Source: Aquabacterium sp029268225 (GTDB lineage: Bacteria; Pseudomonadota; Gammaproteobacteria; Burkholderiales; Burkholderiaceae_C). From it: 64,000 bases of DNA. The stretch covers positions 372,001-436,000 of the forward strand of contig NZ_JBBEYB010000002.1 in the NCBI RefSeq assembly GCF_037482285.1, in the 5' to 3' direction. A program made the translations under genes and the position numbers. Below, in pieces: positions 21,871 through 31,336 of the stretch. The stretch's first letter is position 1, and every line of letters begins with the position of its first letter. Under the pieces are notes generated by a model. That model was not told the DNA's origin. It ran no database searches and saw only the letters and a list, made by a program, of their open reading frames with translations.

Positions 21871-22206
21871 ATGTCCGCTGGAGACTGGAAGGACCTCTAC
21901 CAGGCCGCCCTGGATGGCAACCTCGCGCTGGTCGACTACCACATCAGCCAGGGCGTCAACCCCAACTACCAGCACCCCGAGATCCTGTGCACACCGCTCG
22001 TGGCCAGCCTGATCCACGGACACGACGAGGTTGCGCATTACCTGCTCACGCACGGCGCCGACCCAAACCTCATGTCTGACTTTGACGGGCTCACACCACT
22101 GCAAGCGGCTCGCAAGCACGGTCGCACCGCCCTGGTCACCGAGCTGACCCGCTTGCGCGCGAAGGCTCCTCATCAGCCCTTTTGGTGGCGCTGGCTGCCC
22201 ATCTAG
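21871..22206 (+). CDS. Small ankyrin-repeat protein
   Basis: 111 aa, ATG behind GGGAGATCAC. It holds about two and a half ankyrin repeats: DLYQAALDGNLALVDYHIS, then TPLVASLIHGHDEVAHYLLT with HGADPNL, and LTPLQAARKHGRTALVTELT. There is no signal peptide, so it acts in the cytoplasm, presumably by binding another protein. Partner and role are unknown. It ends just before a small membrane-protein gene. Confidence 0.8.
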   Translation: MSAGDWKDLYQAALDGNLALVDYHISQGVNPNYQHPEILCTPLVASLIHGHDEVAHYLLTHGADPNLMSDFDGLTPLQAARKHGRTALVTELTRLRAKAPHQPFWWRWLPI

Positions 22207-22232
22207 GCGATGGCACACCCAGGCAACACACC

Positions 22233-22511
22233 ATGCGCTACGTATACGGACTGCTTCTGATGGCCACCGCGGTGGTCGCGGTTCTCAACTTCAGACTCCG
22301 TTGCGAGAGCTTTGGCTGCATGGGACTGGGGGTTGCGTGGTTTGCATGGTCCGGCCTGTACCTGCTGACGCTCCTCGCAGGGCTGATCGCCTGGTTCAAG
22401 GCGCCCCATGCAACCTGCAAGCGCCACCTCCGCTGGGCACTGTGGACACAGGTGGCGGGGGGACTTGCGCTCGCAGGCTACTGGCTCATCGGGTCCTCCA
22501 TCGTTTCATAA
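22233..22511 (+). CDS. Hypothetical membrane protein
   Basis: 92 aa from ATG 22233. Three hydrophobic segments are visible, about residues 4-16 (YGLLLMATAVVAVL), 31-54 (LGVAWFAWSGLYLLTLLAGLIAWF) and 67-87, and a CESFGCMG pair of Cys sits in the first loop. Codon use fits the genome. No family recognised. The earlier in-frame start at 22182 overlaps the ankyrin gene and is less likely. Confidence 0.55.
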   Translation: MRYVYGLLLMATAVVAVLNFRLRCESFGCMGLGVAWFAWSGLYLLTLLAGLIAWFKAPHATCKRHLRWALWTQVAGGLALAGYWLIGSSIVS

Positions 22512-22544
22512 TGACGCTCTGACCACCTTCATCGAAAGCACCTC

Positions 22545-22901
22545 ATGGGCCTGATCGCCAGCATCGTCATCGCCATGGTGGCGGCCTTGCACATCTACTT
22601 TCTCGTCCTTGAGATGTTCTTGTGGGACAAGCCTGCAGGGTTGAAAGCCTTCGGCCAAAAGCTGGAGCAAGCCAAGGCCACCAAAGTCCTTGCGGCCAAC
22701 CAAGGCCTGTACAACGGCTTCCTCGCCGCGGGTCTGATCTGGGGGCTGCTGCGCGGCGCAGACGGCACCCACATCCAAGTCTTCTTCCTGGGCTGCGTGA
22801 TCGTGGCTGGCGTCTTTGGCGCGGCAACCGCCAGCCGCAAAATCCTCTTCATTCAGGCCCTGCCAGCGGCCATCGGTCTGGGCTTGCTCCTGCTGGCCTG
22901 A
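22545..22901 (+). CDS. DUF1304 membrane protein
   Basis: 118 aa with four helices. The family hallmarks are at the start and middle: HIYFLVLEMFLWDKPAGLKA, then LAANQGLYNGFLAAGLIWG. The family is widespread, small and without known function. It is followed by a nitronate monooxygenase gene 65 bases downstream on the same strand. Confidence 0.88.
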   Translation: MGLIASIVIAMVAALHIYFLVLEMFLWDKPAGLKAFGQKLEQAKATKVLAANQGLYNGFLAAGLIWGLLRGADGTHIQVFFLGCVIVAGVFGAATASRKILFIQALPAAIGLGLLLLA

Positions 22902-22966
22902 GCCTCATGCGCAGCAGGGGCCATGCCGCCCAGACCGCACGTCCTCACGCCACCTGAGCCATCACC

Positions 22967-24010
22967 ATGTGCCTGCAACAACTCCTCGGCATTCACCTCC
23001 CCATCATCCAGGCGCCCATGGCCGGCGTTCAAGGGAGCGCGCTGGCCGTGGCGGTGTCGAACGCGGGCGGACTGGGCTCACTGCCCTGCGCCATGCTCAC
23101 CCCCGAGACACTGCGCCGTGAGTTGACCGTCCTCCAGACCCAGACCACCCACCCCTACAACGTCAACTTCTTTTGCCACACACCACCCACACCTGATGCA
23201 GAGCGAGAGGCCGCCTGGCGCGCCGCCCTGACCCCCTACTTCACAGAACTGGGCCTGGATGCGAATGTCATCCCATCGGGACCTGGCCGGCAGCCCTTCA
23301 GCGCCGACATGGCCGATGTACTGGCCGAGTTCAAGCCCCCGGTCGTGAGCTTTCATTTCGGCCTGCCCTCGGCGGATCTGCTGGCTCGCGTGAAAAGCTG
23401 GGGCGCGAAAGTGCTGTCGTCGGCCACCACGGTGGACGAAGCGTGCTGGCTTGAGGCCCACGGGGCCGATGCCATCATTGCCCAAGGCCTCGAAGCCGGT
23501 GGGCACCGCGGCATGTTCCTCACCGACGATCTCCACACCCAGGTCGGCACCTTTGCCCTGCTGCCCCAGGTCGTGCAGGCCGTCAACATCCCGGTGATTG
23601 CCGCAGGTGGCATTGCCGATGCAGCAGGGGTGGCCGCCGCCCTGTCCCTGGGTGCTGCGGGTGTACAGGTCGGCACCGCTTACCTCACCTGCAGCGAGGC
23701 CACGACCAGCCCCCTGCACCGTGCCGCACTGCAAAGCGAGCAGGCCCGCGTCACGGCACTCACCAATCTGTTCACAGGCCGGCCGGCACGTGGCATCGTC
23801 AACCGCATCATGCGTGAGATGGGCGCCATCTCCCCCCTCGCCCCGGCCTTCCCGCTCGCCACCGCAGCCATCGCGCCCTTGCGGGCCCAGGCCGAAAGCC
23901 ACGGGCTCACCGACTTCACGCCCTTGTGGGCAGGGCAAAACACCAGCGGATGTCACACCCAGCCTGCAGCCGAGCTCACCCGCGCGCTGGCCACCCTCGT
24001 TCGCACTTGA
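22967..24010 (+). CDS. Nitronate monooxygenase (2-nitropropane dioxygenase family)
   Basis: 347 aa, a TIM-barrel flavoprotein. QAPMAGVQGSALAVAVSNAG at the start, a central FHFGLPSADLLARVKSWGAK, the FMN-phosphate-binding DAIIAQGLEAGGHRG and PVIAAGGIADAAGVAAALSLG, and AAGVQVGTAYLTCSEA are all visible. The His of the catalytic pair is in AGGHRG. These enzymes oxidise alkyl nitronates such as propionate-3-nitronate to carbonyl compounds and nitrite. It appears to stand alone or to be co-transcribed with the DUF1304 gene. Confidence 0.9.
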   Translation: MCLQQLLGIHLPIIQAPMAGVQGSALAVAVSNAGGLGSLPCAMLTPETLRRELTVLQTQTTHPYNVNFFCHTPPTPDAEREAAWRAALTPYFTELGLDANVIPSGPGRQPFSADMADVLAEFKPPVVSFHFGLPSADLLARVKSWGAKVLSSATTVDEACWLEAHGADAIIAQGLEAGGHRGMFLTDDLHTQVGTFALLPQVVQAVNIPVIAAGGIADAAGVAAALSLGAAGVQVGTAYLTCSEATTSPLHRAALQSEQARVTALTNLFTGRPARGIVNRIMREMGAISPLAPAFPLATAAIAPLRAQAESHGLTDFTPLWAGQNTSGCHTQPAAELTRALATLVRT

Positions 24011-24109
24011 ACCACCGACGCTCACTGTCCACGACGCCCTGATTGAAGGGTGAAACGACGCTGCGCTGGCTCTATGATCTTTGGGCACGATCACAGGAAG
24101 ATGATGAAC

Positions 24110-25702
24110 ATGAAGTACCGCAAACTGGCGGCTTGCACGCTGCTGTCCACCGGCCTGCTCAGCGGTTGCAACATGGATGGACGGCTGACCTTTTCACCCG
24201 AAGACAAGATCAACGCGGCCTTTCCGGTATCAGAAGCCGTTCGCTTCAGCCAAGTCACCCTGCTGGAACAAGCAAGCCCTGAGCAACGAGACGACATCCA
24301 GCGCCTGTTGAAGTCGCGACTGCGCCTGCGCGCCCTGGAATGCGCCAAAGACTACACCCCGTCCTGGTACGCTTCGCTGACCGACATCCGCGAAAAGCTG
24401 GGCGACAGCACCTGCTTCACCGATGCCGACGCCGCCTTGCAAACCTGGCTGGGCCTGCGACGTGCCGGCATGCAACTGAGCCAGCCTGCGCTGCGCGCGA
24501 TCCCGAGCACAGTCCCGCCCTACATCGTGGCGAGCTCCACCATCCAGAGCGCCCGCTTTGCAGACAAGGCGGGCGTGGCCTTGCTCGAAGCTCGCGAAAC
24601 CCTTGAGGTGATGGACCTGGGCGCCAACAAGGCCATTCACCGCGCCCCCAAAGACACCTCCGCCGTCGGGCGCCTCTCCGCCAACGGACGGCTCTACACC
24701 GTCGGACTGGGACAGCGCCTTCAAATTCGTGAATCGGCCACCGGCACCACGCTGGCAGACATCCCGTCCGTCTACCCGCACGAGTTCCACTGGCTGGACG
24801 ACCGCACCGCCCTGTACGAGCGCAGCGACAACCGCAAAACCTTCCTGCTCGATTTCGTCTCGGGTGAAGAAGTGGAGCTGCCCATGATCCAGCGCGGGCT
24901 CACCACTGTGGCAGCGGTGCCGGGCACCCCCAACCAGTTTGTCGTGTTCGGTCACCAGCAAGCCAGCCGCATCGAGGTGATCCGCGGCACGGGCAAGCCC
25001 GAGGTGCGCCTCGTGAGCGAGCGCAACCTGCCCCGCGCCATCAACTGGTCCACCAACACCTCTGGCGTGTTGCCAGGAGGCAAGCACGCTTTCGAGGCTT
25101 CCCGTCAACTCACAGTGATCAACCTCGAAGACCTGCAAGCCCGTGAAATCCAGACCGAGCCGCTGTACATCCAGCAGGGCAGCGCCACCCCCGATGCAGA
25201 CAAGATCATCATCCGGGGCTACGTTCAAGGCGTCCCCACCCATGGTGGCAAGGACTACGTCTTCAGCCTGAGCGCCAACACCCTGTCCGAAGTCAACAGC
25301 AGCGAACTGCCATCGCGTCAGTTCACCTACGTGCCATCGGTCAACCGCCAGGCCGTGATCAGCGACAGCAAGATCACCTTGCTCGACAGCCTGCCAACTC
25401 TCCCGCCCGTTCCACTGAGCAATGTGCTGGCCGCACTGGTCGATGCCGCCAACCAGCACAAGCTGGAAATGTTCTCGCGCGAACAAGCCATGCAAGACAC
25501 CATGTTGCGCGCACAACAGACTCGGGACGCCTTTCAGAACCGCCTGATGCGTGACGAAGAACAACGTCGCCTCGAGATGCAGGCCCGACAGCGCGAACTG
25601 GAGGCCTATCAAGCCCGACGACTGCGCGAGGCGGAGGAGCAACGACGCCAGCTGGAAGCCGAGCGACGCATGCGACGCGACGCCCAGATGGTGCGCCCCT
25701 GA
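24110..25702 (+). CDS. Large hypothetical lipoprotein with propeller-like core and coiled-coil tail
   Basis: 530 aa from ATG 24110, chosen because AGGAAG stands nine bases before it and the product then starts with a clean lipobox (LLSTGLLSGCNMD). Residues 130-430 are a run of short beta-strand repeats (for example LARETLEVMDLG-like, HEFHWLDDRTALYERSDNRK, GRLYTVGLGQRLQIRES) that look like blades of a beta-propeller. Residues 455-530 are a charged coiled coil rich in Gln, Arg and Glu. I know no named family. It should be anchored in the periplasmic face of a membrane and act as a binding scaffold. Confidence 0.7.
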   Translation: MKYRKLAACTLLSTGLLSGCNMDGRLTFSPEDKINAAFPVSEAVRFSQVTLLEQASPEQRDDIQRLLKSRLRLRALECAKDYTPSWYASLTDIREKLGDSTCFTDADAALQTWLGLRRAGMQLSQPALRAIPSTVPPYIVASSTIQSARFADKAGVALLEARETLEVMDLGANKAIHRAPKDTSAVGRLSANGRLYTVGLGQRLQIRESATGTTLADIPSVYPHEFHWLDDRTALYERSDNRKTFLLDFVSGEEVELPMIQRGLTTVAAVPGTPNQFVVFGHQQASRIEVIRGTGKPEVRLVSERNLPRAINWSTNTSGVLPGGKHAFEASRQLTVINLEDLQAREIQTEPLYIQQGSATPDADKIIIRGYVQGVPTHGGKDYVFSLSANTLSEVNSSELPSRQFTYVPSVNRQAVISDSKITLLDSLPTLPPVPLSNVLAALVDAANQHKLEMFSREQAMQDTMLRAQQTRDAFQNRLMRDEEQRRLEMQARQRELEAYQARRLREAEEQRRQLEAERRMRRDAQMVRP

Positions 25703-25777
25703 CCCGATCGTCCGCACACCTGACGCCAGACGGCCTACACTCCCCGCCCTGAACGCCGTCTGGTATCCGCTGTCACC

Positions 25778-26269
25778 ATGTCCACCTCCACCCTCATCCT
25801 GATCGCCGCCGTGGCCCGCAATGGCGCCATCGGCAAAGACAACGCCCTGCTGTGGCGTCTGCCCGAAGACCTCAAGTTCTTCAAGCGCACCACCCTGGGT
25901 TGCCCGGTCATCATGGGCCGCAAGACCTTCGAGTCCATCGGACGCCCGCTGCCCGGACGTCGCAACATCGTCATCACCCGTAACACCGCCTGGCAACACG
26001 AAGGGGTCGAAGTGGCCCACACACTGGAGGAGGCCCAGGCACGGGTCGCCGACCAGGCCCGTGTCTTCGTCATCGGCGGCGGCGAACTGTATGCGCAGGC
26101 ACTGCCTCAGGCCGACGAACTCATCCTCACCGAAGTCGATGCCGACTTCGACGCCGACACCTTCTTCCCCTCCTGGGACCGCAGCGCCTTCAACGAGGTC
26201 AGCCGCGAAACCCACCAGGCCGAGGCAGGCTGGCCTTACCACTTCGTCGTCTACCAGCGACGGAAATAA
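25778..26269 (+). CDS. folA: Dihydrofolate reductase
   Basis: 163 aa, the normal size. The substrate loop is LIAAVARNGAIGKDNALLWR, the catalytic acid is in LPEDLKFFKRTTLGCPVIMG, NADPH-binding in GRKTFESIGRPLPGRRNIV and FVIGGGELYAQAL, and the C-terminal strand pattern with TFFPSWDR. It reduces dihydrofolate to tetrahydrofolate for thymidylate and purine synthesis and is the target of trimethoprim. The neighbours (terC, xthA) are unrelated. Confidence 0.95.
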   Translation: MSTSTLILIAAVARNGAIGKDNALLWRLPEDLKFFKRTTLGCPVIMGRKTFESIGRPLPGRRNIVITRNTAWQHEGVEVAHTLEEAQARVADQARVFVIGGGELYAQALPQADELILTEVDADFDADTFFPSWDRSAFNEVSRETHQAEAGWPYHFVVYQRRK

Positions 26270-26309
26270 GTTTCCCCAAATTCAGTTTTTACAAACTCGA
26301 ATTCATTTG

Positions 26310-26321
26310 AAATTCGAATTT
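26310..26321. repeat. AT-rich palindrome before terC
   Basis: AAATTCGAATTT is a perfect 12-bp palindrome, preceded 14 bases upstream by the related CTCGAATTC (26296-26304). The stretch 26270-26325 is far more AT-rich than its surroundings and is the only regulatory-looking sequence in front of terC. It may be an operator or an AT-rich promoter. I see no yybP-ykoY riboswitch here, although terC-type genes often have one. Confidence 0.45.
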
Positions 26322-26408
26322 ACCTGAGAACCGGCGCGAGTTATCTTCGACGGTTTGGCCTGTTGCGCCGCCAGTTTTCCTTTCACTGCACCTCCTGCAC
26401 CGCTCCTC

Positions 26409-27167
<759 letters not shown>

Positions 27168-27207
27168 TGCTCAGGCGCTCAGCGCCTGCACTGCTCGCCA
27201 TGCAACC

Positions 27208-27233
27208 AAGGCCGACCCTGTGTCGGCCTTTTT
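27208..27233 (+). terminator. Intrinsic terminator after terC
   Basis: AAGGCCGAC (27208-27216), loop CCTGT, GTCGGCCTT (27222-27230) and a run of five T including the stem end. It is 41 bases after the terC stop and before xthA. Confidence 0.85.
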
Positions 27234-27357
27234 CATGCGCCGCACACCTGCAACACCCGCCCCGCTGCCAGCAAGGTCCACCCACAACAGCGACAATCCG
27301 GATCATCCGACGCGCCCTGTGCGCCTCCCAGACTCGATCCGCCAAGGCCTCCCCCCC

Positions 27358-28137
27358 ATGCAACTTGCCACCTGGAACGTCAACTCCCTCTCCGTGCGCC
27401 TGCCGCAACTGCTGGACTGGCTCGCCGCCAACCCGGTCGATGCCCTGGTGCTACAGGAAACCAAGCTCACCGACGACAAGTTCCCCCACGCCGATCTGGA
27501 AGCCGCCGGCTATCAGGCCCAGTGGTTTGGTCAGAAAACCTACAACGGCGTCGCCCTGTTGACCCGCAGCGCCAGCACCGACATCGTCAAGAACATCCCC
27601 GGCTTTGAAGACGATCAGGCTCGCGTCATCGCCGGCACCGTCAACGACCCAGTGGTCGGCAGCGTGCGCGTCATCGGCTGCTACTTCCCCAACGGCCAAG
27701 CGCCTGACAGCGACAAGTTCGTCTACAAAATGAACTGGCTGACCGCACTGGAAGCCTGGGTGCAGGACGAACTCACGCGCCATCCCAACCTCGTCATCAT
27801 GGGCGACTACAACATCGCCCCCACCGACGACGACGTGTACGACCCCGTGGGCTGGAAAGACCAGATCCATTGCACCGTGCCCGAGCGCGAGCACTTCCAG
27901 AAGCTGCTGCAACTGGGGCTCACCGACGCCTTCCGCCTGTTCGAGCAGCCGCCCAAGCCCTGGAGCTGGTGGGACTACCGCAACCTGGCCTTCCGCAAGA
28001 ACCAGGGCCTGCGCATCGACCACATCCTGGTGAGCGACGCCCTCAAGCCACGCGTCAGCGCCTGCATCATCGACAAGGCCCCGCGCAAGAACGAGCGCCC
28101 CAGCGACCACGCCCCGGTGGTCGTCACCCTGGGCTGA
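27358..28137 (+). CDS. xthA: Exodeoxyribonuclease III
   Basis: 259 aa from ATG 27358, which gives the family start MQLATWNVNSLSVRLPQLLD. The catalytic Glu is in LVLQETKLTD, the Asp/Asn pair in VIMGDYNIAPTDDDVYDP, and the His in RPSDHAPVVVTLG at the end. The enzyme cuts DNA at abasic sites and degrades 3' ends in base-excision repair. It converges with mutY, another repair gene, and their stop codons touch (TGA|TCA at 28135-28140). Confidence 0.95.
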   Translation: MQLATWNVNSLSVRLPQLLDWLAANPVDALVLQETKLTDDKFPHADLEAAGYQAQWFGQKTYNGVALLTRSASTDIVKNIPGFEDDQARVIAGTVNDPVVGSVRVIGCYFPNGQAPDSDKFVYKMNWLTALEAWVQDELTRHPNLVIMGDYNIAPTDDDVYDPVGWKDQIHCTVPEREHFQKLLQLGLTDAFRLFEQPPKPWSWWDYRNLAFRKNQGLRIDHILVSDALKPRVSACIIDKAPRKNERPSDHAPVVVTLG

Positions 28138-29232
28138 TCAGCCCACCAGCAGGCGCCGCAACGGCGCCGGCAAGCCCCAGTTGGCCAGATCGGCCAGGGG
28201 CACCCAGCGCCCACCTGGCGCTTGCGCACGCAAAGCCGCCTCCAGCGCCGCCGCCTCGGCATCGTCCAGCACCACACGGCGTGGGTGCAGCCACCAGTCC
28301 AGATGCGTCAGCACATGCTTCATGCGGGGCTGGCGCTCCACCCGGGCATCCAGAGTGGTGCCCAACAAGGCCGACACGGCCTCATCGCTGTCCAGCAAAG
28401 GCAAGGTCCACAGGCCAGCCCACACGCCCTTGTCGGGCATCTGCTGTAGCCAGACCTGCTCGCGCCACTCCGGCCACAACCACCAGTTCTCGCGCTCGCT
28501 GCGCTTGAGCTTGCGGCTTTTCACCGGGTAACGCTCGGGGTCGCCCACCTGACGCGCCACACACAGATCCGACCAGGGGCACATCAGGCAGGACGGCTTA
28601 CGCGGCGTACACAAGGTCGCACCCAAGTCCATCAAGCCCTGGGTGTAAGACGGCATCACATCGGCACGCAAGGGCAACACCACCTGCGCGGCCGCGATGA
28701 GCGACCTCTCGTGCGCCCGCACCGACAGGTCCTCGCCCCAGCCCAGCACCCGGCTGAGCACCCGCCTCACATTGCCATCCATGATGGACACGCGCTCGTC
28801 AAAGCAGAACGACGCGATGGCCGCTGCGGTGGACGGCCCAATGCCCGGCAAGGTCTGCAAGGCCTCACAGGACGACGGAAAGCGCCCGCCATGCAGGTTG
28901 ACCACATCCTGCGCGCAGCGATGCAGGTTGCGCGCCCGACTGTAGTAGCCCAGCCCGGCCCACAAGGTCAGCACATCGACCAAAGGTGCTGCGGCCAGCG
29001 CCTGCACATCCGGAAACCGCTGCAAGAATCGCTCGAAGTAACCCAGCACCGTCGTCACCTGGGTCTGCTGCAGCATGATCTCGGACAGCCACACGCGGTA
29101 CGGGTCACGCAGCTTTTGCCAAGGCAGGTGATGGCGACCATCCTGATGCTGCCAGGCCACCAGACGCTCGGCCAAATCAGGGCTCACCTGCTGCGCACGC
29201 TGCAGCAGGTGCTCGGGATCAGACCAACTCAT
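28138..29232 (-). CDS. mutY: A/G-specific adenine DNA glycosylase
   Basis: 364 aa. LPWQKLRDPYRVWLSEIMLQ with QTQV holds the catalytic Glu, LPGIGPSTAAAIASFCFDE is the helix-hairpin-helix, MDGNVRRVLSR holds the catalytic Asp, and CTPRKPSCLMCPWSDLC is the 4Fe-4S cluster loop (C-X6-C-X2-C-X5-C). The C-terminal MutT-like domain that recognises 8-oxoG is present. It removes A paired with 8-oxoG. The start overlaps the stop of the dynamin-like gene, and xthA and mutM are close by, so three base-excision repair genes cluster here. Confidence 0.95.
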   Translation of the reverse strand: MSWSDPEHLLQRAQQVSPDLAERLVAWQHQDGRHHLPWQKLRDPYRVWLSEIMLQQTQVTTVLGYFERFLQRFPDVQALAAAPLVDVLTLWAGLGYYSRARNLHRCAQDVVNLHGGRFPSSCEALQTLPGIGPSTAAAIASFCFDERVSIMDGNVRRVLSRVLGWGEDLSVRAHERSLIAAAQVVLPLRADVMPSYTQGLMDLGATLCTPRKPSCLMCPWSDLCVARQVGDPERYPVKSRKLKRSERENWWLWPEWREQVWLQQMPDKGVWAGLWTLPLLDSDEAVSALLGTTLDARVERQPRMKHVLTHLDWWLHPRRVVLDDAEAAALEAALRAQAPGGRWVPLADLANWGLPAPLRRLLVG

Positions 29233-31238
29233 GCGGACAAGTCTGCGCGCGCCGGCGCCTCATCGGACAAGTCCAACTCGCCCATGAGGCTACCCGAACT
29301 CGACGCCAGCTCGCCCAGGCGGTCGTCACGCGCCTGCACCAGCAACTCGTCCACCAACACGTTCAGGCGGTTTTGCAATTGCATCACGCGCTCATCCTGT
29401 GCCTGCACATCCTGCAGACGCGCGTCCAGATCGCTGGCCGCCGACTGGATGCGATCGAGCGACTCGTAGCGGCGCTTGAAGTTGCGACGACGTTCGCGCA
29501 ACTGGCTGTCCACCTGGGCCGAAGACGTCTTGCTCCACAACTCGATGTCGTTGCTCACCGTCTCGAACACCACACGCAGACGCGACACCAGCATGCGACG
29601 GAACTGCTCCTGGAAGCCCGGTTGGGCCAAGCGGAAGGCCTGGCTCAAGCCCAGATACTGCACGTAATTGCGCTCGATCAGGTTCAGGTCTTCGGTGTAG
29701 CGGCGAACATCCAAAGGCGTGTCGGCCACCAGGCTGAAACCGAACTCGGCATTGAGCTTGGCGTACGAAGCCACCAGCATCGAATGGATCTCGTCGCTGC
29801 GCTGCTGGGCCAACTCCACCAAGGCACGCAAACGCGCGCACAGCTCGATGAAGGCCTTGCGAGCCCCCAACGGCAACCAGGAGCCTCCCAGTACCTGCTG
29901 CAGCCCTTCCACCTCGTGACGCAGCCGCTCGGCCGACAGATCCTGCAGCGCCTCCTTCAGCATGCGCGCATGCACCGTGCGCAGCGCCTGCAAACGTGCC
30001 GTGCATTGCTCGAACTCGTTGGCCTCCATCTGCACACGCTGCAGCATCATCTGCACCTTGCCTGCACTCTTGCCACGCAGGCTGCGCAGTTCCGCCAACT
30101 GGTCGGCATACAGGCGACGCATCTCACCAAAACGACGGGTGAGTTGATGCTGGAACTGCACGGCACCTTGCGTGGCCGCTTCGGCCAGGGTTTCACGACG
30201 CCGAGGCAACAAGCCCTCCGACAGCGCCTGCTCGAACTCTTCCAGTCGGCTCTCGGTCAAACCTGCCGCATCGCCTGACAAGCGCGCAGCCAGCGCCTGG
30301 CGAGCCGAAATCGGGAACACGTGGTTGACGGGAATCTCCAGCGTCTGCGCCACGCTTTCACACTGGCGCACGATGGTCTGCTTCACCTCCGCAGGCGAAC
30401 TCAACGGGTCAATCAGGGCATCGATCTTGTTGAGCGCCACATAGCGCGCCAAAGCCGGGCCACACAGGTGATCTCGCCAGATGGACAGGTCGGACTTGGT
30501 CACCCCGGTATCCGCCCCCAGGATGAACACCGTCGCATGGGCCTGCGGCAACAGCCCCAACGTCAATTCAGGTTCCGTACCGATGGCATTCAGCCCCGGC
30601 GTGTCCAGCACCACCAGACCGCGCTTGAGCAAGGGATGAGGCAAGTTGATGCGCGCATGGCGCCATACCGGCACCTCAATGCGGCCATCGGCCTGCACAG
30701 GCGGGTTGTCTTCTGGGCGTTGCTCATCCCAAAAACCCAGTCTGGCGGCTTCTTCTTGCGTCACCAGACGGGTACGCATCACTTCACCCAAGGCGGCAGC
30801 CATGCCGTCCGAGTCGGACAAGTCCAAATCGATCCAGGTCCAGGCGGCGCTCTGGCGACGGTACTCGGCCAGGGATGCCGCCTCCAAGCGGGTCTCAATG
30901 GGCAGAAGGGACAAGCCCACCGGGTCTTCTGCGTCGTAGCCCAACTCGACGGGGCACATCGTTGTGCGCCCGGCCGACGCGGGCATCATGCGGCGCCCCT
31001 TGTCCGAGAAGAAAATGGCGTTGATCAACTCGGACTTGCCGCGCGAGAACTCCGCCACAAACGCCACCATGAGCTTCTCGCCCGACAGGCGATGGCGCAT
31101 GGCCTCAAACCACTCTGCCGACGCATCGTCCAGCAGATCGTGTTCACGGGCGAAACGGGCCAAGGCCGCCAGTCTGGCGTCGGTGTCGGCACGCCACTGG
31201 CCCAAGGCATCCAGGTGGCTGGCAAAGGTGGGCATCAT
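29229..31238 (-). CDS. Dynamin-like GTPase
   Basis: 669 aa. The G domain shows FVAEFSRGKSELINAIFFSD (P-loop, about residues 59-78), a Thr switch in SAGRTTMCPVELGY, the G3 motif VVLDTPGLNAIGTEPEL and the G4 motif VALNKIDALIDP. After it come long helical regions (about 340-640, with predicted coiled coils) typical of the neck and trunk of bacterial dynamin-like proteins. No transmembrane paddle is obvious. Such proteins reshape membranes or respond to membrane stress and some protect against phage. It overlaps mutY, which appears to be a conserved arrangement, not a defence island. Confidence 0.85.
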   Translation of the reverse strand: MMPTFASHLDALGQWRADTDARLAALARFAREHDLLDDASAEWFEAMRHRLSGEKLMVAFVAEFSRGKSELINAIFFSDKGRRMMPASAGRTTMCPVELGYDAEDPVGLSLLPIETRLEAASLAEYRRQSAAWTWIDLDLSDSDGMAAALGEVMRTRLVTQEEAARLGFWDEQRPEDNPPVQADGRIEVPVWRHARINLPHPLLKRGLVVLDTPGLNAIGTEPELTLGLLPQAHATVFILGADTGVTKSDLSIWRDHLCGPALARYVALNKIDALIDPLSSPAEVKQTIVRQCESVAQTLEIPVNHVFPISARQALAARLSGDAAGLTESRLEEFEQALSEGLLPRRRETLAEAATQGAVQFQHQLTRRFGEMRRLYADQLAELRSLRGKSAGKVQMMLQRVQMEANEFEQCTARLQALRTVHARMLKEALQDLSAERLRHEVEGLQQVLGGSWLPLGARKAFIELCARLRALVELAQQRSDEIHSMLVASYAKLNAEFGFSLVADTPLDVRRYTEDLNLIERNYVQYLGLSQAFRLAQPGFQEQFRRMLVSRLRVVFETVSNDIELWSKTSSAQVDSQLRERRRNFKRRYESLDRIQSAASDLDARLQDVQAQDERVMQLQNRLNVLVDELLVQARDDRLGELASSSGSLMGELDLSDEAPARADLSA

Positions 31239-31336
31239 GGCGTCGATCCTAGCGCAAGGCGCTCATGCTGTAACAAGGGCCATCACGCAGATGGCTGCCA
31301 AAAATACAACGTCTGGCGATATTCAGACCGCATCTG

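Noticed and set aside
24230..26242. A 670-codon minus frame over the lipoprotein and folA
   Set aside because: It covers two good genes on the plus strand and shows only low-complexity Gly/Val/Asp content.
26270..26408. yybP-ykoY manganese riboswitch before terC
   Set aside because: The typical GGGGAGTA-type conserved stems were not seen in the leader.
29229..31238. Dynamin-like gene as part of a phage-defence island
   Set aside because: Neighbours are core DNA-repair genes with normal codon use and no mobility signs, so a housekeeping role is more likely.
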